This document shows, in pieces, positions 1 through 9,254 of a stretch of DNA of 64,000 bases; the stretch's first letter is position 1, and each line of letters starts with the position of its first letter. The notes beneath the pieces were generated by a model. It saw nothing but the letters and a program-made list of their open reading frames with translations, did not search any database and was not told the origin of the DNA. The stretch comes from Candidatus Soleaferrea massiliensis AP7 (lineage in GTDB: Bacteria; Bacillota; Clostridia; Oscillospirales; Ruminococcaceae), in contig NZ_CCYH01000032.1 in the NCBI RefSeq assembly GCF_000820765.1, forward strand, positions 1 to 64,000, in the 5' to 3' direction. Made by a program: the position numbers and the translations under genes.

Positions 1-1
1 G

Positions 2-769
2 GTTCCGTCCACCTCCGGCACCGCAACCGAGGTCACAGCGTTCTCGGTCATCACCGACTACTCCACCAAGATCAAATATCCGCTTGCCGACTTTGAGATC
101 ACGCCGGACATCGCGATTCTCGACCCGCAGATTGCCGAGACGATGCCGCAGAAGCTGGTTGCGCACACCGGCATGGACGCTTTGACCCACGCGATCGAAG
201 CGTACGTCGCATCGCTGCACAGCGCGTTCTCCGACCCGCTTGCGCTCAAGGCGATTTCGATGATCTATGAAAACCTGGAGGACTCCTACAACGGCAAGGT
301 GTGCGCGAAGGAAAACATGCACATCGCGCAGTGTCTGGCCGGCATGGCGTTCTCGAACGCGCTGCTGGGCATCGTGCACTCGCTGGCGCACAAGACCGGC
401 GCGCAGTACGAGCTTTCGCATGGCTGCTGCAACGCGATCATGCTGCCGTATGTCATCTGCTTCAACGCGCCGGCCGCATCGCAGCGCTTCGCCGATATCG
501 CGCGCACGATGGGCCTGCCGGGCGCAACCGACAAGCAACTGCTCAATTCCTTAGTTAAAACCATCCGCGAGATGAACAGCCGCCTTGGCATCCCGGCCAC
601 CTTCAAGGAAGCCGGCGTCAGCGAGGAGCTGTTCGAATCCACGCTGGATTCGATCGCGGAGAATGCCGAGAAGGACCCGTGCACCGGCTCCAACCCGCGC
701 GCCTGCACCAAAAAAGAGCTGAAGCTCATTCTGGAATGCGCTTACTACGGCAGAGAGATCACCTTCTAA
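2..769 (+). CDS. Iron-containing alcohol dehydrogenase (5' end outside window)
   Basis: Group III (metal-dependent) alcohol dehydrogenase, which interconverts alcohols and aldehydes with NAD(P)H. About 255 C-terminal residues are visible; the family is usually 380-400, so roughly the nucleotide-binding first third lies before the window. The reading frame is open from base 2. Visible family signatures are VPSTSGTATEVT, GMDALTHAIEAY (Asp and His metal ligands) and HSLAHKTG followed by LSHGCCNAIMLP (two further His ligands). All four expected iron ligands are therefore present and the gene looks functional. A perfect inverted repeat follows 22 bases after the stop. The substrate cannot be told from the sequence; fermentative ethanol or butanol formation or aldehyde detoxification are usual roles. 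Confidence 0.93.
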   Translation, partial: VPSTSGTATEVTAFSVITDYSTKIKYPLADFEITPDIAILDPQIAETMPQKLVAHTGMDALTHAIEAYVASLHSAFSDPLALKAISMIYENLEDSYNGKVCAKENMHIAQCLAGMAFSNALLGIVHSLAHKTGAQYELSHGCCNAIMLPYVICFNAPAASQRFADIARTMGLPGATDKQLLNSLVKTIREMNSRLGIPATFKEAGVSEELFESTLDSIAENAEKDPCTGSNPRACTKKELKLILECAYYGREITF

Positions 770-791
770 AGATTTTGTCAGATTTTATAAG

Positions 792-819
792 ACGGGAGCG
801 GATGTACATCCGCTCCCGT
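792..819 (+). terminator. Perfect 14-bp inverted repeat after the alcohol dehydrogenase
   Basis: The arms are perfect reverse complements with no spacer (centre TGTACA), followed by TTCATTTTTATG. It sits 22 bases past the stop codon and is probably the rho-independent terminator, though the T-tract is interrupted. Confidence 0.6.
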
Positions 820-1263
820 TCATTTTTATGTGCATGGGACAGCGATCTAAGGTCGGCATTCTCATCTTCTTTGAAGAATGCAATGGCGTTACTTTGCGTC
901 TGCAGATAACGGTTGATGTAAAAAGGACTCTTTCTATCGGTTGTCCTCCCGCAAGCAAAAACAGCCTCTCCATTTGTAAGAACCGCTGTTTGTGTTTTAG
1001 ATTCGTATTGTTCAAGGGGACAGAGCATGTGCTCCGTCCCCTTGAACAGGATGGTTTTATTATAATATATAAGATGTTTCTCATTGTACGGATCGGTTTC
1101 GGCATTGCGGAAATCCGGTCTTTTTTTTTGGGGGAACTCCAGAGGGGCGGCCGACAGCTGAGAGGACCGGCCCCTCCGGACACCATACTATACCGCTTCA
1201 AGAGGGGATTCATATCATGCAGAGACTGCATTCTCTTGGAACCTGTCGCGTGTGAAAAAGCTT
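820..1263. other. Gene-free stretch with two further inverted repeats
   Basis: Convergent spacer between the dehydrogenase (+) and the blaR1-like gene (-). It holds a 17-bp inverted repeat with one mismatch at 1011-1046 (arms begin TTCAAGGGGAC) and a weaker GC-rich one near 1142-1177, with a T9 run at about 1122-1130. The open frames in it have no ribosome binding site or recognisable product. Confidence 0.5.
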
Positions 1264-3312
1264 CTATTCCTCTCCGTATCTAGTTCCACAGGCCACCACA
1301 TCCGGCATTCGCTCCTGATCTACCGAGAAGAAGGTGGACATTGCCGTCGGCTTTCCCTGATAATTGACAATGACCGATAAGCAGATGCCGTTGGACAGAG
1401 TGCCGTCGCCCCATTCTTCATTTTTAAACATTTTAAAACATTCTCCCAAATACCATTCATCCGTATAATCAATTGCTTCCGTGAATCCCAATGCTGCGCG
1501 CATTCTTTCCAAATTGAGCGTGCCATCATAATTAATTGGATGAATATATACTCCACTGGTGATAGCATTTCCATTCTCCATATCATACTCATAGGTCCAC
1601 TGACTGTATTCCCAAGACGACAAGTAGGAGGTCGGTGCATATTCGTTCGCTTTAAAAATCTTTCCAAAATCTCCCATTCCTGTTTTAACGCTCGGATCTT
1701 CTGACACAGTGAGAGGGCTGCAAATCTCTGCAGTGAACCCATATCCATCCACAACGTTTGCTTGGAGATTTTCCGGATTCGCCGCATAGCCTCTTCCCAA
1801 TTCGTCAGCGCTGAAGCAATGGAAAGAAATACTGTACGGGAATCCTTCCACCTGCTGCATCTCTTCGGCGGTCATGTCTTCAAGTCCCGGCGTATTCAGA
1901 AACGAATTGATCAATCCCTGAACGGTTTCTTTGTTCTGAGCCAGCAGATCGATGCAGACCTGGGCGGTTTTCGGCGTCTTGCGGCAGATGATGAATTTTG
2001 CTATTTCGTTGGGTCCGTCATATGCGGTCATGGTTCTGAAAAATCCCAGATTCCAATACTCGACGTACGGCTTTGGTGCGCCTGTGAGCGTTATCGCTTC
2101 CTGATCATATGCACTCAAGCCCGCAAACTCCTCCTGGAACGTACTCCAGATAAGCTCCTTGTTTTCGGGTACATCAAATAAATCAAATCCCACTTCCACA
2201 TTTTCCGCCGAGATCAAATCAGGACTGGGCACTGCATCCGCAGCGCCGACAAAGGAAATTATTCCGCCAAACAGCACACCGACGGTTAAAAGCAGCGCAA
2301 CAATGGTAATTCCTCTGCGTTTTACTTTGGTTGAAACGAGTTCGCTCAAACGTTTTTTCATAGTCTTCACACCTCCAAAAAAGCTGGTTGATAAAACGGT
2401 TCGGTTGACGGGTTTTAATGTGGCAAGGGAAATCAGGGTCTTTCCGTAATACTGCCGGCAATCCGCACCGCTGTTGATAAGCACCTCCTGGTCGCAGGAA
2501 ATCTCACAGTCCAGACTGATATATTTCCCGGCAAGGTGAACGACTGGGTTAAACCAGTGCAGCGCGGTACACAAAAGGACCATCAGCTTATACCACAAAT
2601 CCCGCCGCCGGTAATGGATGAGTTCGTGCTTCAGGATGAGGGAAAGCTCCTGTCCGCTGTAATCGGCGTGCGGCAGCAGGATCATGGGATGGATAAAACC
2701 GACCAACATCGGCACATTGACACAGCGGCAGCGATACACCTCAAGACTTCTTTTGATATGGAGACAGCCGCAGGCTTCACGCAGGATACCGCATACCATT
2801 TCATCCGTGATCTGACGCCGCCACCGCTTCACCAGTTTCATAAAACGGCGGTGCTTCGCGAGGGAGAAGCCCAGATAACAGGCGGCGCCCAGAAGCCAGA
2901 CGGCAAGGACGACGTCATACCATTCCGGCGCCGAACCGGCCGCGCCTGCCGGGGAGACATCCGCCGGCGCATCAGCGGGATGAGCCTTCTCCTGCGGCTG
3001 CAATGGGACCTGACCGCCAATCATCGAGCTGGCTACAGGACCGATCATCCACGATGTATCTTCCGGATGATCCTGCGGCAGGGTTTCTTCGGTCCGGACG
3101 GCCGCCGTCTCAGGAAGCGCCAGACGAACCGGCGCAAAGGAGAACTGCGGCCGAAACGGGATCAGCAGCAATGCGAGGACGACAAGCCATGCATAGTACC
3201 GCCCTTTAGCGGCGAACCGCTTTGACAGCAGGGGCCGCAGCGCGATATACAGCAGGATGACACATGCCGTCGACAGGGATGCCAGCAGCAGAGACGCTGC
3301 GAAAAGCTGCAT
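1264..3312 (-). CDS. BlaR1/MecR1-type M56 metallopeptidase sensor with unfamiliar sensor domain
   Basis: Membrane antirepressor of the BlaR1/MecR1 class, 682 aa. Hydrophobic segments lie near residues 1-25, 38-55 and 132-150. The zinc peptidase motif HELIH is at 229-233 with a downstream Glu/Asp region (CEISCDQEVL), and a further membrane segment is at about 335-357. In classical BlaR1 the extracellular end is a penicillin-binding domain with an acylated Ser in SxxK. Here the last ~320 residues show no recognisable SxxK/KTG set and I do not recognise them, so the ligand may not be a beta-lactam. The start overlaps the stop of the upstream blaI-like gene, so the two are translationally coupled. 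By family logic, signal binding triggers the peptidase and leads to loss of the repressor. No beta-lactamase gene is adjacent. Confidence 0.85.
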   Translation of the reverse strand: MQLFAASLLLASLSTACVILLYIALRPLLSKRFAAKGRYYAWLVVLALLLIPFRPQFSFAPVRLALPETAAVRTEETLPQDHPEDTSWMIGPVASSMIGGQVPLQPQEKAHPADAPADVSPAGAAGSAPEWYDVVLAVWLLGAACYLGFSLAKHRRFMKLVKRWRRQITDEMVCGILREACGCLHIKRSLEVYRCRCVNVPMLVGFIHPMILLPHADYSGQELSLILKHELIHYRRRDLWYKLMVLLCTALHWFNPVVHLAGKYISLDCEISCDQEVLINSGADCRQYYGKTLISLATLKPVNRTVLSTSFFGGVKTMKKRLSELVSTKVKRRGITIVALLLTVGVLFGGIISFVGAADAVPSPDLISAENVEVGFDLFDVPENKELIWSTFQEEFAGLSAYDQEAITLTGAPKPYVEYWNLGFFRTMTAYDGPNEIAKFIICRKTPKTAQVCIDLLAQNKETVQGLINSFLNTPGLEDMTAEEMQQVEGFPYSISFHCFSADELGRGYAANPENLQANVVDGYGFTAEICSPLTVSEDPSVKTGMGDFGKIFKANEYAPTSYLSSWEYSQWTYEYDMENGNAITSGVYIHPINYDGTLNLERMRAALGFTEAIDYTDEWYLGECFKMFKNEEWGDGTLSNGICLSVIVNYQGKPTAMSTFFSVDQERMPDVVACGTRYGEE

Positions 3313-3692
3313 TACGATCCCCCCTTCTCCTCAAACCACCTGAGCAGTTTTTCAGATTCCTCCTCGTCGAGCTCTTTGTCCTGATACAGGGTGGTGACAA
3401 GGCTGAACACGGAATTGTGGTGGAATTTGTACAAAAAGCTGCTGGTTTCAAACTTCAGATAGTCCTCCCGGGAAACGACAGCGTAATACGTCCGTTCCTT
3501 GCCTTGCTTCTCGCTTCTGAGAAAACCGCGGTTTTCCAGCCGGGTCAGCAGGGTGAACAGCGTCTGCGGCTTCCAGATGTTTTCACCGCCAAGCAGCTCG
3601 CGGATCTGGCTGCTGGTCAGGGGCGGCTCATGCTCCCAGATCACATCCATGACGGTGAACTCGGCATCCGGCAGCTTTGTCAATTTGTCCAT
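3312..3692 (-). CDS. BlaI/MecI/CopY family transcriptional repressor
   Basis: 126-aa winged-helix repressor. The N-terminal half (LPDAEFTVMDVIWEHEPPLT, then QTLFTLLTRLENRGFL) is the typical BlaI DNA-binding domain. The C-terminal part is a charged dimerisation region ending RWFEEKGGS. It overlaps the M56 sensor gene by one base and sits directly downstream of TACA/TGTA operator repeats, so autorepression relieved by the partner sensor is the expected circuit. The family also includes the copper-responsive CopY, and a copper operon lies next door, but this protein lacks the CopY CxC...CxC tail, which favours the BlaI type. Confidence 0.92.
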   Translation of the reverse strand: MDKLTKLPDAEFTVMDVIWEHEPPLTSSQIRELLGGENIWKPQTLFTLLTRLENRGFLRSEKQGKERTYYAVVSREDYLKFETSSFLYKFHHNSVFSLVTTLYQDKELDEEESEKLLRWFEEKGGS

Positions 3693-3720
3693 GACATATC
3701 ATCTCCGTTCTTATAATCCC

Positions 3721-3784
3721 TACAGCTGTAATTAACTACATCTGTCTTTAATTACATTGTATGCTTTCAGAATCAATTTGTCAA
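3721..3784 (-). promoter_or_regulatory. blaI-blaR1 promoter with three TACA/TGTA operator elements
   Basis: On the minus strand a -35 TTGACA (3779-3784) and a -10 TACAAT (3756-3761) are separated by 17 bases. BlaI-like operators TACA-n-TGTA occur at 3753-3761 (overlapping the -10), TACATCTGT at 3737-3745 and TACAGCTGTA at 3721-3730. The spacing of about 16 bases puts them on one helix face. This supports autoregulation. Confidence 0.8.
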
Positions 3785-3981
3785 TAGGTTTTCGAATATT
3801 TTCTACTGATGTAGAAAATATTTTTTTCAGATAAAGCTTCCTCTCCCTATAGGCATTATACGCATCACGGCAAATCAGTTCCGTTTACCTGCTGAATACA
3901 GCTAAAACTGGAAAAGCTTTGATCAGAGCCGTACTTATTGTTGGAAAGCATCTTTCTTCCTTCTCCGGTTACAATATGTAA

Positions 3982-4016
3982 AAGGCAGGCGGCACTTTCT
4001 TCGTGCCGCCTGCCTT
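3982..4016 (-). terminator. Terminator of the copper operon
   Basis: Perfect 14-bp stem (3982-3995 with 4003-4016) with a 7-base loop, 19 bases beyond the copZ stop on the minus strand. It is followed there by a short T-run. Confidence 0.8.
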
Positions 4017-4034
4017 ATTGGACTGTATCTGTTT

Positions 4035-4247
4035 TCAGTCGGATATCTTCACTTCGTAGCCGAGGCTTTCGATGGCGTCCTCAAAATCGGCGCGTTCAAG
4101 GTCGTGCCCATAGACGCGCACAATCCCAGACTTGCTTGACGCCTCGACGATGTCGACGCTGCCCAGGGAGGTCAGCTTCCGCTCGATGCGCTCTTCACAT
4201 TTTTCGCAGGACATACCTTCCACCTGAAACTTTAAACAACTCTCCAT
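4035..4247 (-). CDS. copZ: CopZ-like heavy-metal-binding chaperone
   Basis: Small cytosolic HMA-fold protein of about 70 aa that would carry Cu(I) to the adjacent ATPase. The metal site is GMSCEKC (MxCxxC) near the N terminus, with a typical beta-alpha-beta-beta-alpha-beta pattern ending SLGYEVKISD. The frame stays open upstream to 4316, but AAAGGAG lies 9 bases before the ATG at 4247 and 3 bases before an ATG at 4253, so the start is one of these. It lies about 125 bases after copA on the same strand and before a strong terminator, so it is the last gene of the operon. Confidence 0.88.
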   Translation of the reverse strand: MESCLKFQVEGMSCEKCEERIERKLTSLGSVDIVEASSKSGIVRVYGHDLERADFEDAIESLGYEVKISD

Positions 4248-4374
4248 TCTCATTGACTCCTTTGCCTGTTGTAACCCTTTTTTATCACTTCGGACCATTT
4301 CTGTCTCTTTGATCACGATTCATAGTATCATTTCAGTCTATTCGATGTTCCAACTGCCGGGCACATGCGCTCCG

Positions 4375-6669
4375 TCATTTCTGCGGCCGGTATCGCGTGA
4401 GCCGCAGGGAGTTGAGCACCACCGAAACCGACGACAGCGCCATTGCCGCGCCGGCGAACAGCGGGGACATCAGCGGGCCGCCGAACAGATACAGCAGTCC
4501 GGCCGCAATCGGGATACCCACAGAATTGTAGATAAACGCCCAGAACAGGTTCTCCTTGATGATCCGCATGACCTTGCGGGACAGCTTAAACGCATCCACC
4601 ACCATATGGATGTCGTCCCGCATCAGCAGTACGCCCGCGGCTTCGGCCGCGACATCGGTGCCGCCGTAAACCGCGATACCGACGTCGGCCGCGGCCAGCG
4701 AAGGCGCGTCGTTGATGCCGTCCCCGACCATGGCGACGACCTTTCCTTCGGATTTCAGCCGGCGGACCTCTTTTTCCTTATCCTGCGGGAGCACCTGCGC
4801 CATCACGCGTCCGATGCCCGCCTTCCTGGCGATCAGATCGGCCGCGCCCTGGTTGTCGCCGGTGATCATCGCGGTTTCGATGTGCAGGGACTCGAGTGAA
4901 CGGATCACCTCGGGCACCTTTTCCCGGATGGTATCGGACAGCGCGATCAGGCCGATCAGCGTTTTGCCCAGCGCGACATAGATACCGGTGCAGCCCTGCG
5001 GGATTTCGGGCAGGTGCTGATACTGTATCTCCTGCAGCTCGATCAGCCGCATGGTGCCGGCCGTGACTGAGAAATCCTCAAATTCCGCCGTGATGCCCTT
5101 GCCCGGATAGGTCTTCGCGGACTTCGGCTTGTCCAACTGCATCCCGCTTTGCTGCGCATGCGTGATGATCGCCTCTGCAATTGGATGCACCGACCCATAC
5201 TCGGCTGAAGCGGCCAGGAACAGCAGGGTTTCCTGCGTGATCGGCGTGCCGTTCTTGAGGCTTTCCAGCGATGAAAACCGGTTGTTGAGGAACGCCGCGG
5301 TCCGCTCATCCGCGATGTTCTGCGGCAGCGGCAGGATATCCGCAATCTTCAGCTTTCCTTCGGTGATTGTGCCGGTCTTGTCGAACAGCACGGTGTTCAC
5401 CTGCGCGGTCTTTTCGATGATGTCGCCGCCGCGGTACAGGATGCCGAGGTTCGCGGCCCTTCCTGAGCCGGTGATGACCGCAATCGGCGTCGCAAGCCCC
5501 AACGCACAGGGGCAGGCGATGACCAGCACCGATACGAATACCTGCAGGATGAACGCCGACGGCTTGCCGGCAATCGTCCAGAGGACCGCCGCCAGAACCG
5601 CGACGACCACCACCGCCGGCACAAAGACGCCGGATATCTTGTCGGCCAGCCGCGCCACCGGCGCCTTGCGCTCCTGCGCCTGAGTCACCAGCTTCAGTAC
5701 CTGCGCGATCGCGGTGTTGTTTCCGATGCCGGTCGCCCGGACCATCAGCAGCCCATCCTTGCAGATGGTGCCGCCCGACACCTTGAAGCCGTTTTCTTTA
5801 TAGACCGGCAGGCTCTCACCGGTCAGCATCGATTCATCGACCGACGCCTCCCCTTCCACCACGACGCCGTCAACCGGCACCCGTTCGGAGGGCTTGACCA
5901 CCACGATGTCGTCCAGCTGTACATCCTTTGCGTCGATTTTGCGCTCCTCGCCGTCCCGGATGACCGTCGCGGTACCCGGGATCATCGACGCCAGGGAGCT
6001 GATTGCCTTCTTTGCCGAATTCTTGCTGCGCTCCTCGAGGAATTTGCCGAGGGTCACCAGCGCCAGTACAACGCCGGCGCTTTCAAAGTAGAGGCTATGC
6101 ACGGCGTGGACATCCCCGCTTATGATGCGCCAGACATAGTAGACGCTGTAGATAAACGCGCTGGTCGTGCCGACCGCGACCAGGCTGTCCATGTTGGGAT
6201 GCCGTTTCAGGATATTCGAAAACCCGCTGACAAAGAATCCGCGCGCAATGATGATGATGCCGATGGTCAGAACCAGCTGTGCCACGGCAAACGCGACCGG
6301 ACTTATTTCGGGCGCGATGAAATCCGGCAGCCAGAGCTTGACCGGGAACATATGCGCCATGCCGATATACAAGAGCACCAGTGCAAAGGACAAACAGAGG
6401 ATCAGCCCTGCCATATGGTATCGATTCTCGTCGTCCAGGACGACACCGTCATCCTGGATGACCGTCCCTTCAAAGCCCGCATGCCTGATGGCCTGCAGGA
6501 CGCTTTCTTCGTCGATATCCTCCTCTGCGATGACCGTCGCGTTGGAGGTTGCCAGATTCACCGTCGCTTCGAGTACCTTCGGCGTGCGGCGAATGGCCTT
6601 TTCACAGGCTGTGCTGCACGCGGCGCAGGTCATTCCGCCGACATGAATCTTCAGTTCCTTGGTCGCCAT
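4375..6669 (-). CDS. copA: Copper-exporting P1B-type ATPase
   Basis: Heavy-metal P-type ATPase of about 764 aa that pumps Cu(I) out of the cell. Numbering from the GTG at 6681, the parts in order are: one N-terminal HMA domain with GMTCAAC (16-22), membrane helices from about 92, actuator motif TGES (287-290), transmembrane metal site CPC (390-392), phosphorylated Asp in DKTGT (D434), an HP motif (SVHPIAEAI), and the GDGINDAP hinge near residue 655. CPC predicts Cu(I)/Ag(I) rather than Zn/Cd. The likely start is the ATG at 6669; a GTG at 6681 is possible. Either way the first codons overlap the 3' end of the upstream endonuclease-like gene by 68-80 bases. copZ follows. No CsoR or CopY gene is directly attached. 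Confidence 0.95.
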   Translation of the reverse strand: MATKELKIHVGGMTCAACSTACEKAIRRTPKVLEATVNLATSNATVIAEEDIDEESVLQAIRHAGFEGTVIQDDGVVLDDENRYHMAGLILCLSFALVLLYIGMAHMFPVKLWLPDFIAPEISPVAFAVAQLVLTIGIIIIARGFFVSGFSNILKRHPNMDSLVAVGTTSAFIYSVYYVWRIISGDVHAVHSLYFESAGVVLALVTLGKFLEERSKNSAKKAISSLASMIPGTATVIRDGEERKIDAKDVQLDDIVVVKPSERVPVDGVVVEGEASVDESMLTGESLPVYKENGFKVSGGTICKDGLLMVRATGIGNNTAIAQVLKLVTQAQERKAPVARLADKISGVFVPAVVVVAVLAAVLWTIAGKPSAFILQVFVSVLVIACPCALGLATPIAVITGSGRAANLGILYRGGDIIEKTAQVNTVLFDKTGTITEGKLKIADILPLPQNIADERTAAFLNNRFSSLESLKNGTPITQETLLFLAASAEYGSVHPIAEAIITHAQQSGMQLDKPKSAKTYPGKGITAEFEDFSVTAGTMRLIELQEIQYQHLPEIPQGCTGIYVALGKTLIGLIALSDTIREKVPEVIRSLESLHIETAMITGDNQGAADLIARKAGIGRVMAQVLPQDKEKEVRRLKSEGKVVAMVGDGINDAPSLAAADVGIAVYGGTDVAAEAAGVLLMRDDIHMVVDAFKLSRKVMRIIKENLFWAFIYNSVGIPIAAGLLYLFGGPLMSPLFAGAAMALSSVSVVLNSLRLTRYRPQK

Positions 6670-7489
6670 AGGCGGTATCACTTCCCGTCTGCTGTTTTAA
6701 ACGCAGCGTCGCGACAATCGGGAAATGATCGGATGGATACCGTCCGCCATAGGCTGACTTATCCACCACCGCACGCACCACCTGCAGGTCGTTCGATACA
6801 AAGATGTAGTCGATGATGGTGTGGTTCATCTTCCCTTTAAAATTATGGTGGGTATTTGTGATTCCGGTATAGGAATCAAATACGCTGTGCAGTCCCAGTC
6901 TCGGATTGCGCGCGGCAAACTTCTTCATCAGTTCCAGCGGCTTCGAGCCGGGCTTTGCGTTGAAGTCTCCCATCAGGATGGTCGGCATCGGGTTCACATC
7001 GTCCAGTTCTTTCAGGTAATGAAGGATGGTTTTAATGCCAAGCGTCCGCGCGGAGCTGCAGATGTGGTCGAAATGCGTGTTGAACACCCGTACGGTTCGT
7101 CCGATCGCCTTCACATAGACCTCGGCGACCGTACAAATGCGCGGGAACGCCGCGTAATAGGCGCGGCTTCCGGCCTTCTCCGGTTTTTTTGAAAGCCAGA
7201 AGGTGTGGTAGTACCGCATTTCGGCCTGCGTATTGTTCACCATAACATCGCTGTGCTCGCTTCTGTTATTTTTCCGTCTCGATATGCCAAATATACCATA
7301 GTCGCACAGCAAATTTTGCAGGTCTTCGCGCATTTCGGGCATCATCTCCTGTACGCCGACAATGGACGCGCCGGCGCTCTTGATGATATTCGCCACAAAA
7401 TACTTGCGGTTCTCCCATTTATTCAGATATGTAAACGGTCCATCCCGTTTTACATTGAATGATACTACGGTAAATTGATTGTCGGTCAT
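6602..7489 (-). CDS. Endonuclease/exonuclease/phosphatase (EEP) family protein
   Basis: Predicted metal-dependent phosphodiesterase of 295 aa with the EEP motifs in order: SFNVKRDG at the N terminus, VQEMMPE (metal-binding Glu), NTHFDH, GDFNAKPGS, IDYIFVS and SDHFPIVA (catalytic Asp-His). The family ranges from AP endonucleases to sphingomyelinases and other phosphodiesterases. With no signal peptide this is probably intracellular, and the substrate cannot be assigned. GGAGGG lies upstream of the ATG. The last 25 or so codons overlap the start of copA in another frame. The C-terminal tail in the overlap (rich in Arg, Asp and Ser) lies beyond the conserved fold and may be a late extension. Confidence 0.85.
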   Translation of the reverse strand: MTDNQFTVVSFNVKRDGPFTYLNKWENRKYFVANIIKSAGASIVGVQEMMPEMREDLQNLLCDYGIFGISRRKNNRSEHSDVMVNNTQAEMRYYHTFWLSKKPEKAGSRAYYAAFPRICTVAEVYVKAIGRTVRVFNTHFDHICSSARTLGIKTILHYLKELDDVNPMPTILMGDFNAKPGSKPLELMKKFAARNPRLGLHSVFDSYTGITNTHHNFKGKMNHTIIDYIFVSNDLQVVRAVVDKSAYGGRYPSDHFPIVATLRLKQQTGSDTAYGDQGTEDSCRRNDLRRVQHSL

Positions 7490-7897
7490 GCGGTATCCCT
7501 CCGGTTTCTGATGAAACGATCAAAAATTCATCTTATGATTATTGTTATTCTTTTCGTTTTGCGATACAATGATTTCTGTGTAAAGCTTTTATGAATTTGC
7601 AAAAGGTGCATCCTCCTGTTCAGACGCTGCCGGCGAGAGCCGCTTTCATCCGCTCCATGCATCCTTCGCATGCTTCGTCCCCACGGACGGAGAATACCGT
7701 TTAAAACGGTTTGATTCAAAAAATACATGGCAGAGAAGTCTCCGTCTTCGCGTTTTCCCGCGATGAAACGGACCGTCAGAAGATGCGCAGGGCAATCCGG
7801 CTTTAACAGGAAGTCCGCATACAAAAACACATATCCGCGGGAAACCGAATCCCGCATGGATATTGTACCATTCCGCAGGTAAGAAAAGGGGGATTTT
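7490..7897. other. Divergent intergenic region
   Basis: Lies between the EEP gene (-) and the aldo/keto reductase (+). It should hold promoters for both, but I see no near-consensus pair. A small palindrome (ACCGTTT/AAACGGT with a 1-base centre) occurs near 7696. Open frames here lack ribosome binding sites. Confidence 0.4.
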
Positions 7898-8881
7898 ATG
7901 AGATATCTTACGATTCAAAATGAACGGGACACGTTCCAGGTTTCAGGTCTTGTACTGGGCAGCAACTACTTCGGCACCGTGATATCCGAATCGGACAGCT
8001 TCGCGATGATGGACTATTTCTTTGAACATCAGGGAAACTGCATCGACACGGCGCGTTCCTATGCGAACTGGCTGCCGGACGGCGAATCGGCCAGCGAACG
8101 CATGGTCGGCAGATGGATGCGCGGCGTCGAGCGCGATAAGGTTGTCATCTCGACCAAGGGCGGTCTGCCGGACGGCATCAATCAAAATCCGGGCGCGCCT
8201 GTTGTGAGCCGGATTACCCGGAAGGACTTATACGAGGATTTGTCCAAAAGTCTCGATGTGCTTGGCACCGACTATATCGATCTGTACTGGCTGCACCGGG
8301 ACGACCCCGGCACGCCGGTCGGTGAGATCGTGGAACTTGTGAATGAATTTATACAGAAAGGTTATGTGCGCGCGGTCGGCGCGTCGAACTGGAGCGTGGA
8401 GCGGATTGCCGAAGCAAACGCGTATGCAAAACGGCATGGTCTTTCGGGCTTCTCGATGAGCCAGATCCAGTGGAGCCTTGCCTCCTGCACACCGGAAAGC
8501 TGGGGAGACGACACGCTCATCTGTATGAACGATGAGGAATACCGCTGGTATCTGGAGAATAAATTTCCGGTCATGGCGTTTTCGTCACAGGCAAAGGGCA
8601 TCTTCTCGAAATCGATTGAACAGGGTATGGACAGTCTCAGTGAAAAGGTGCGCACCCGCTTCCTCAACGAATCCAATATCCGGCGGATTGAGCGGGTCCG
8701 GGTTCTCTGTGACAGGTACGGCGTTTCCCCTGCGACGGTCTGTCTCTCCTATATCCTGTCGAATCCGGTGCCGGGAGCAGCGATCATCGGCTGCTCGAAT
8801 CCCAGTCAGCTTGCGGACAGCATGCGCAGCGGCGACTTTGTGCTGTCAATGGAGGACATCCAGTACCTGACACAGGACTAA
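7898..8881 (+). CDS. Aldo/keto reductase
   Basis: 327-aa NAD(P)H-dependent oxidoreductase of the AKR TIM-barrel family. The catalytic tetrad is visible: D50 and Y55 in CIDTARSYANW, K87 in VVISTKGG and H133 in LYWLHRDDP. Cofactor-binding residues near the end are also family-like (IIGCSNPSQLADSM). AAAAGGGGG precedes the ATG at good spacing. It appears monocistronic, with a bidirectional hairpin downstream at 9106-9150. The substrate is unknown; sugar-type and aldehyde carbonyls are common for this subfamily. Confidence 0.93.
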   Translation: MRYLTIQNERDTFQVSGLVLGSNYFGTVISESDSFAMMDYFFEHQGNCIDTARSYANWLPDGESASERMVGRWMRGVERDKVVISTKGGLPDGINQNPGAPVVSRITRKDLYEDLSKSLDVLGTDYIDLYWLHRDDPGTPVGEIVELVNEFIQKGYVRAVGASNWSVERIAEANAYAKRHGLSGFSMSQIQWSLASCTPESWGDDTLICMNDEEYRWYLENKFPVMAFSSQAKGIFSKSIEQGMDSLSEKVRTRFLNESNIRRIERVRVLCDRYGVSPATVCLSYILSNPVPGAAIIGCSNPSQLADSMRSGDFVLSMEDIQYLTQD

Positions 8882-9105
8882 CCATATGTAACAATGGATA
8901 CCGGATTCATGCATGCATGTTTGATACAGAACCCTTTTATGCCCGCACCATACGTTTTCGGCACTGCCAGCCATCTTCATAACTTTTTGCCGCGCAGACC
9001 GTTCAAACGGGCAAGAACATCCCGAGCCGTATCCGGGGCGATGAGGACAGGTATTTCGCCGACGGGATTTTACTGTATATGCAGGAAAACAGCAAGCAAC
9101 AAAAA

Positions 9106-9150
9106 AACAGCCAGTTCCAGAGGTCTTGAGACCAACCTGAACTGGCTGTT
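9106..9150. terminator. Bidirectional terminator hairpin
   Basis: Perfect 12-bp stem (9106-9117 with 9139-9150) enclosing a smaller GGTC/GACC hairpin. An A7 run on the left gives a T-run for minus-strand transcripts, so it can end both the reductase (+) and the MarR operon (-). Confidence 0.75.
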
Positions 9151-9254
9151 TCTGTATAAAAATCATGCTGTATAACAATTTGTATAATCTCCAGAACAAA
9201 GATGCGCGTGAACAGCTGTCGTTTCCGTGAAAACACAGCTCTTTTATAGCTGCA

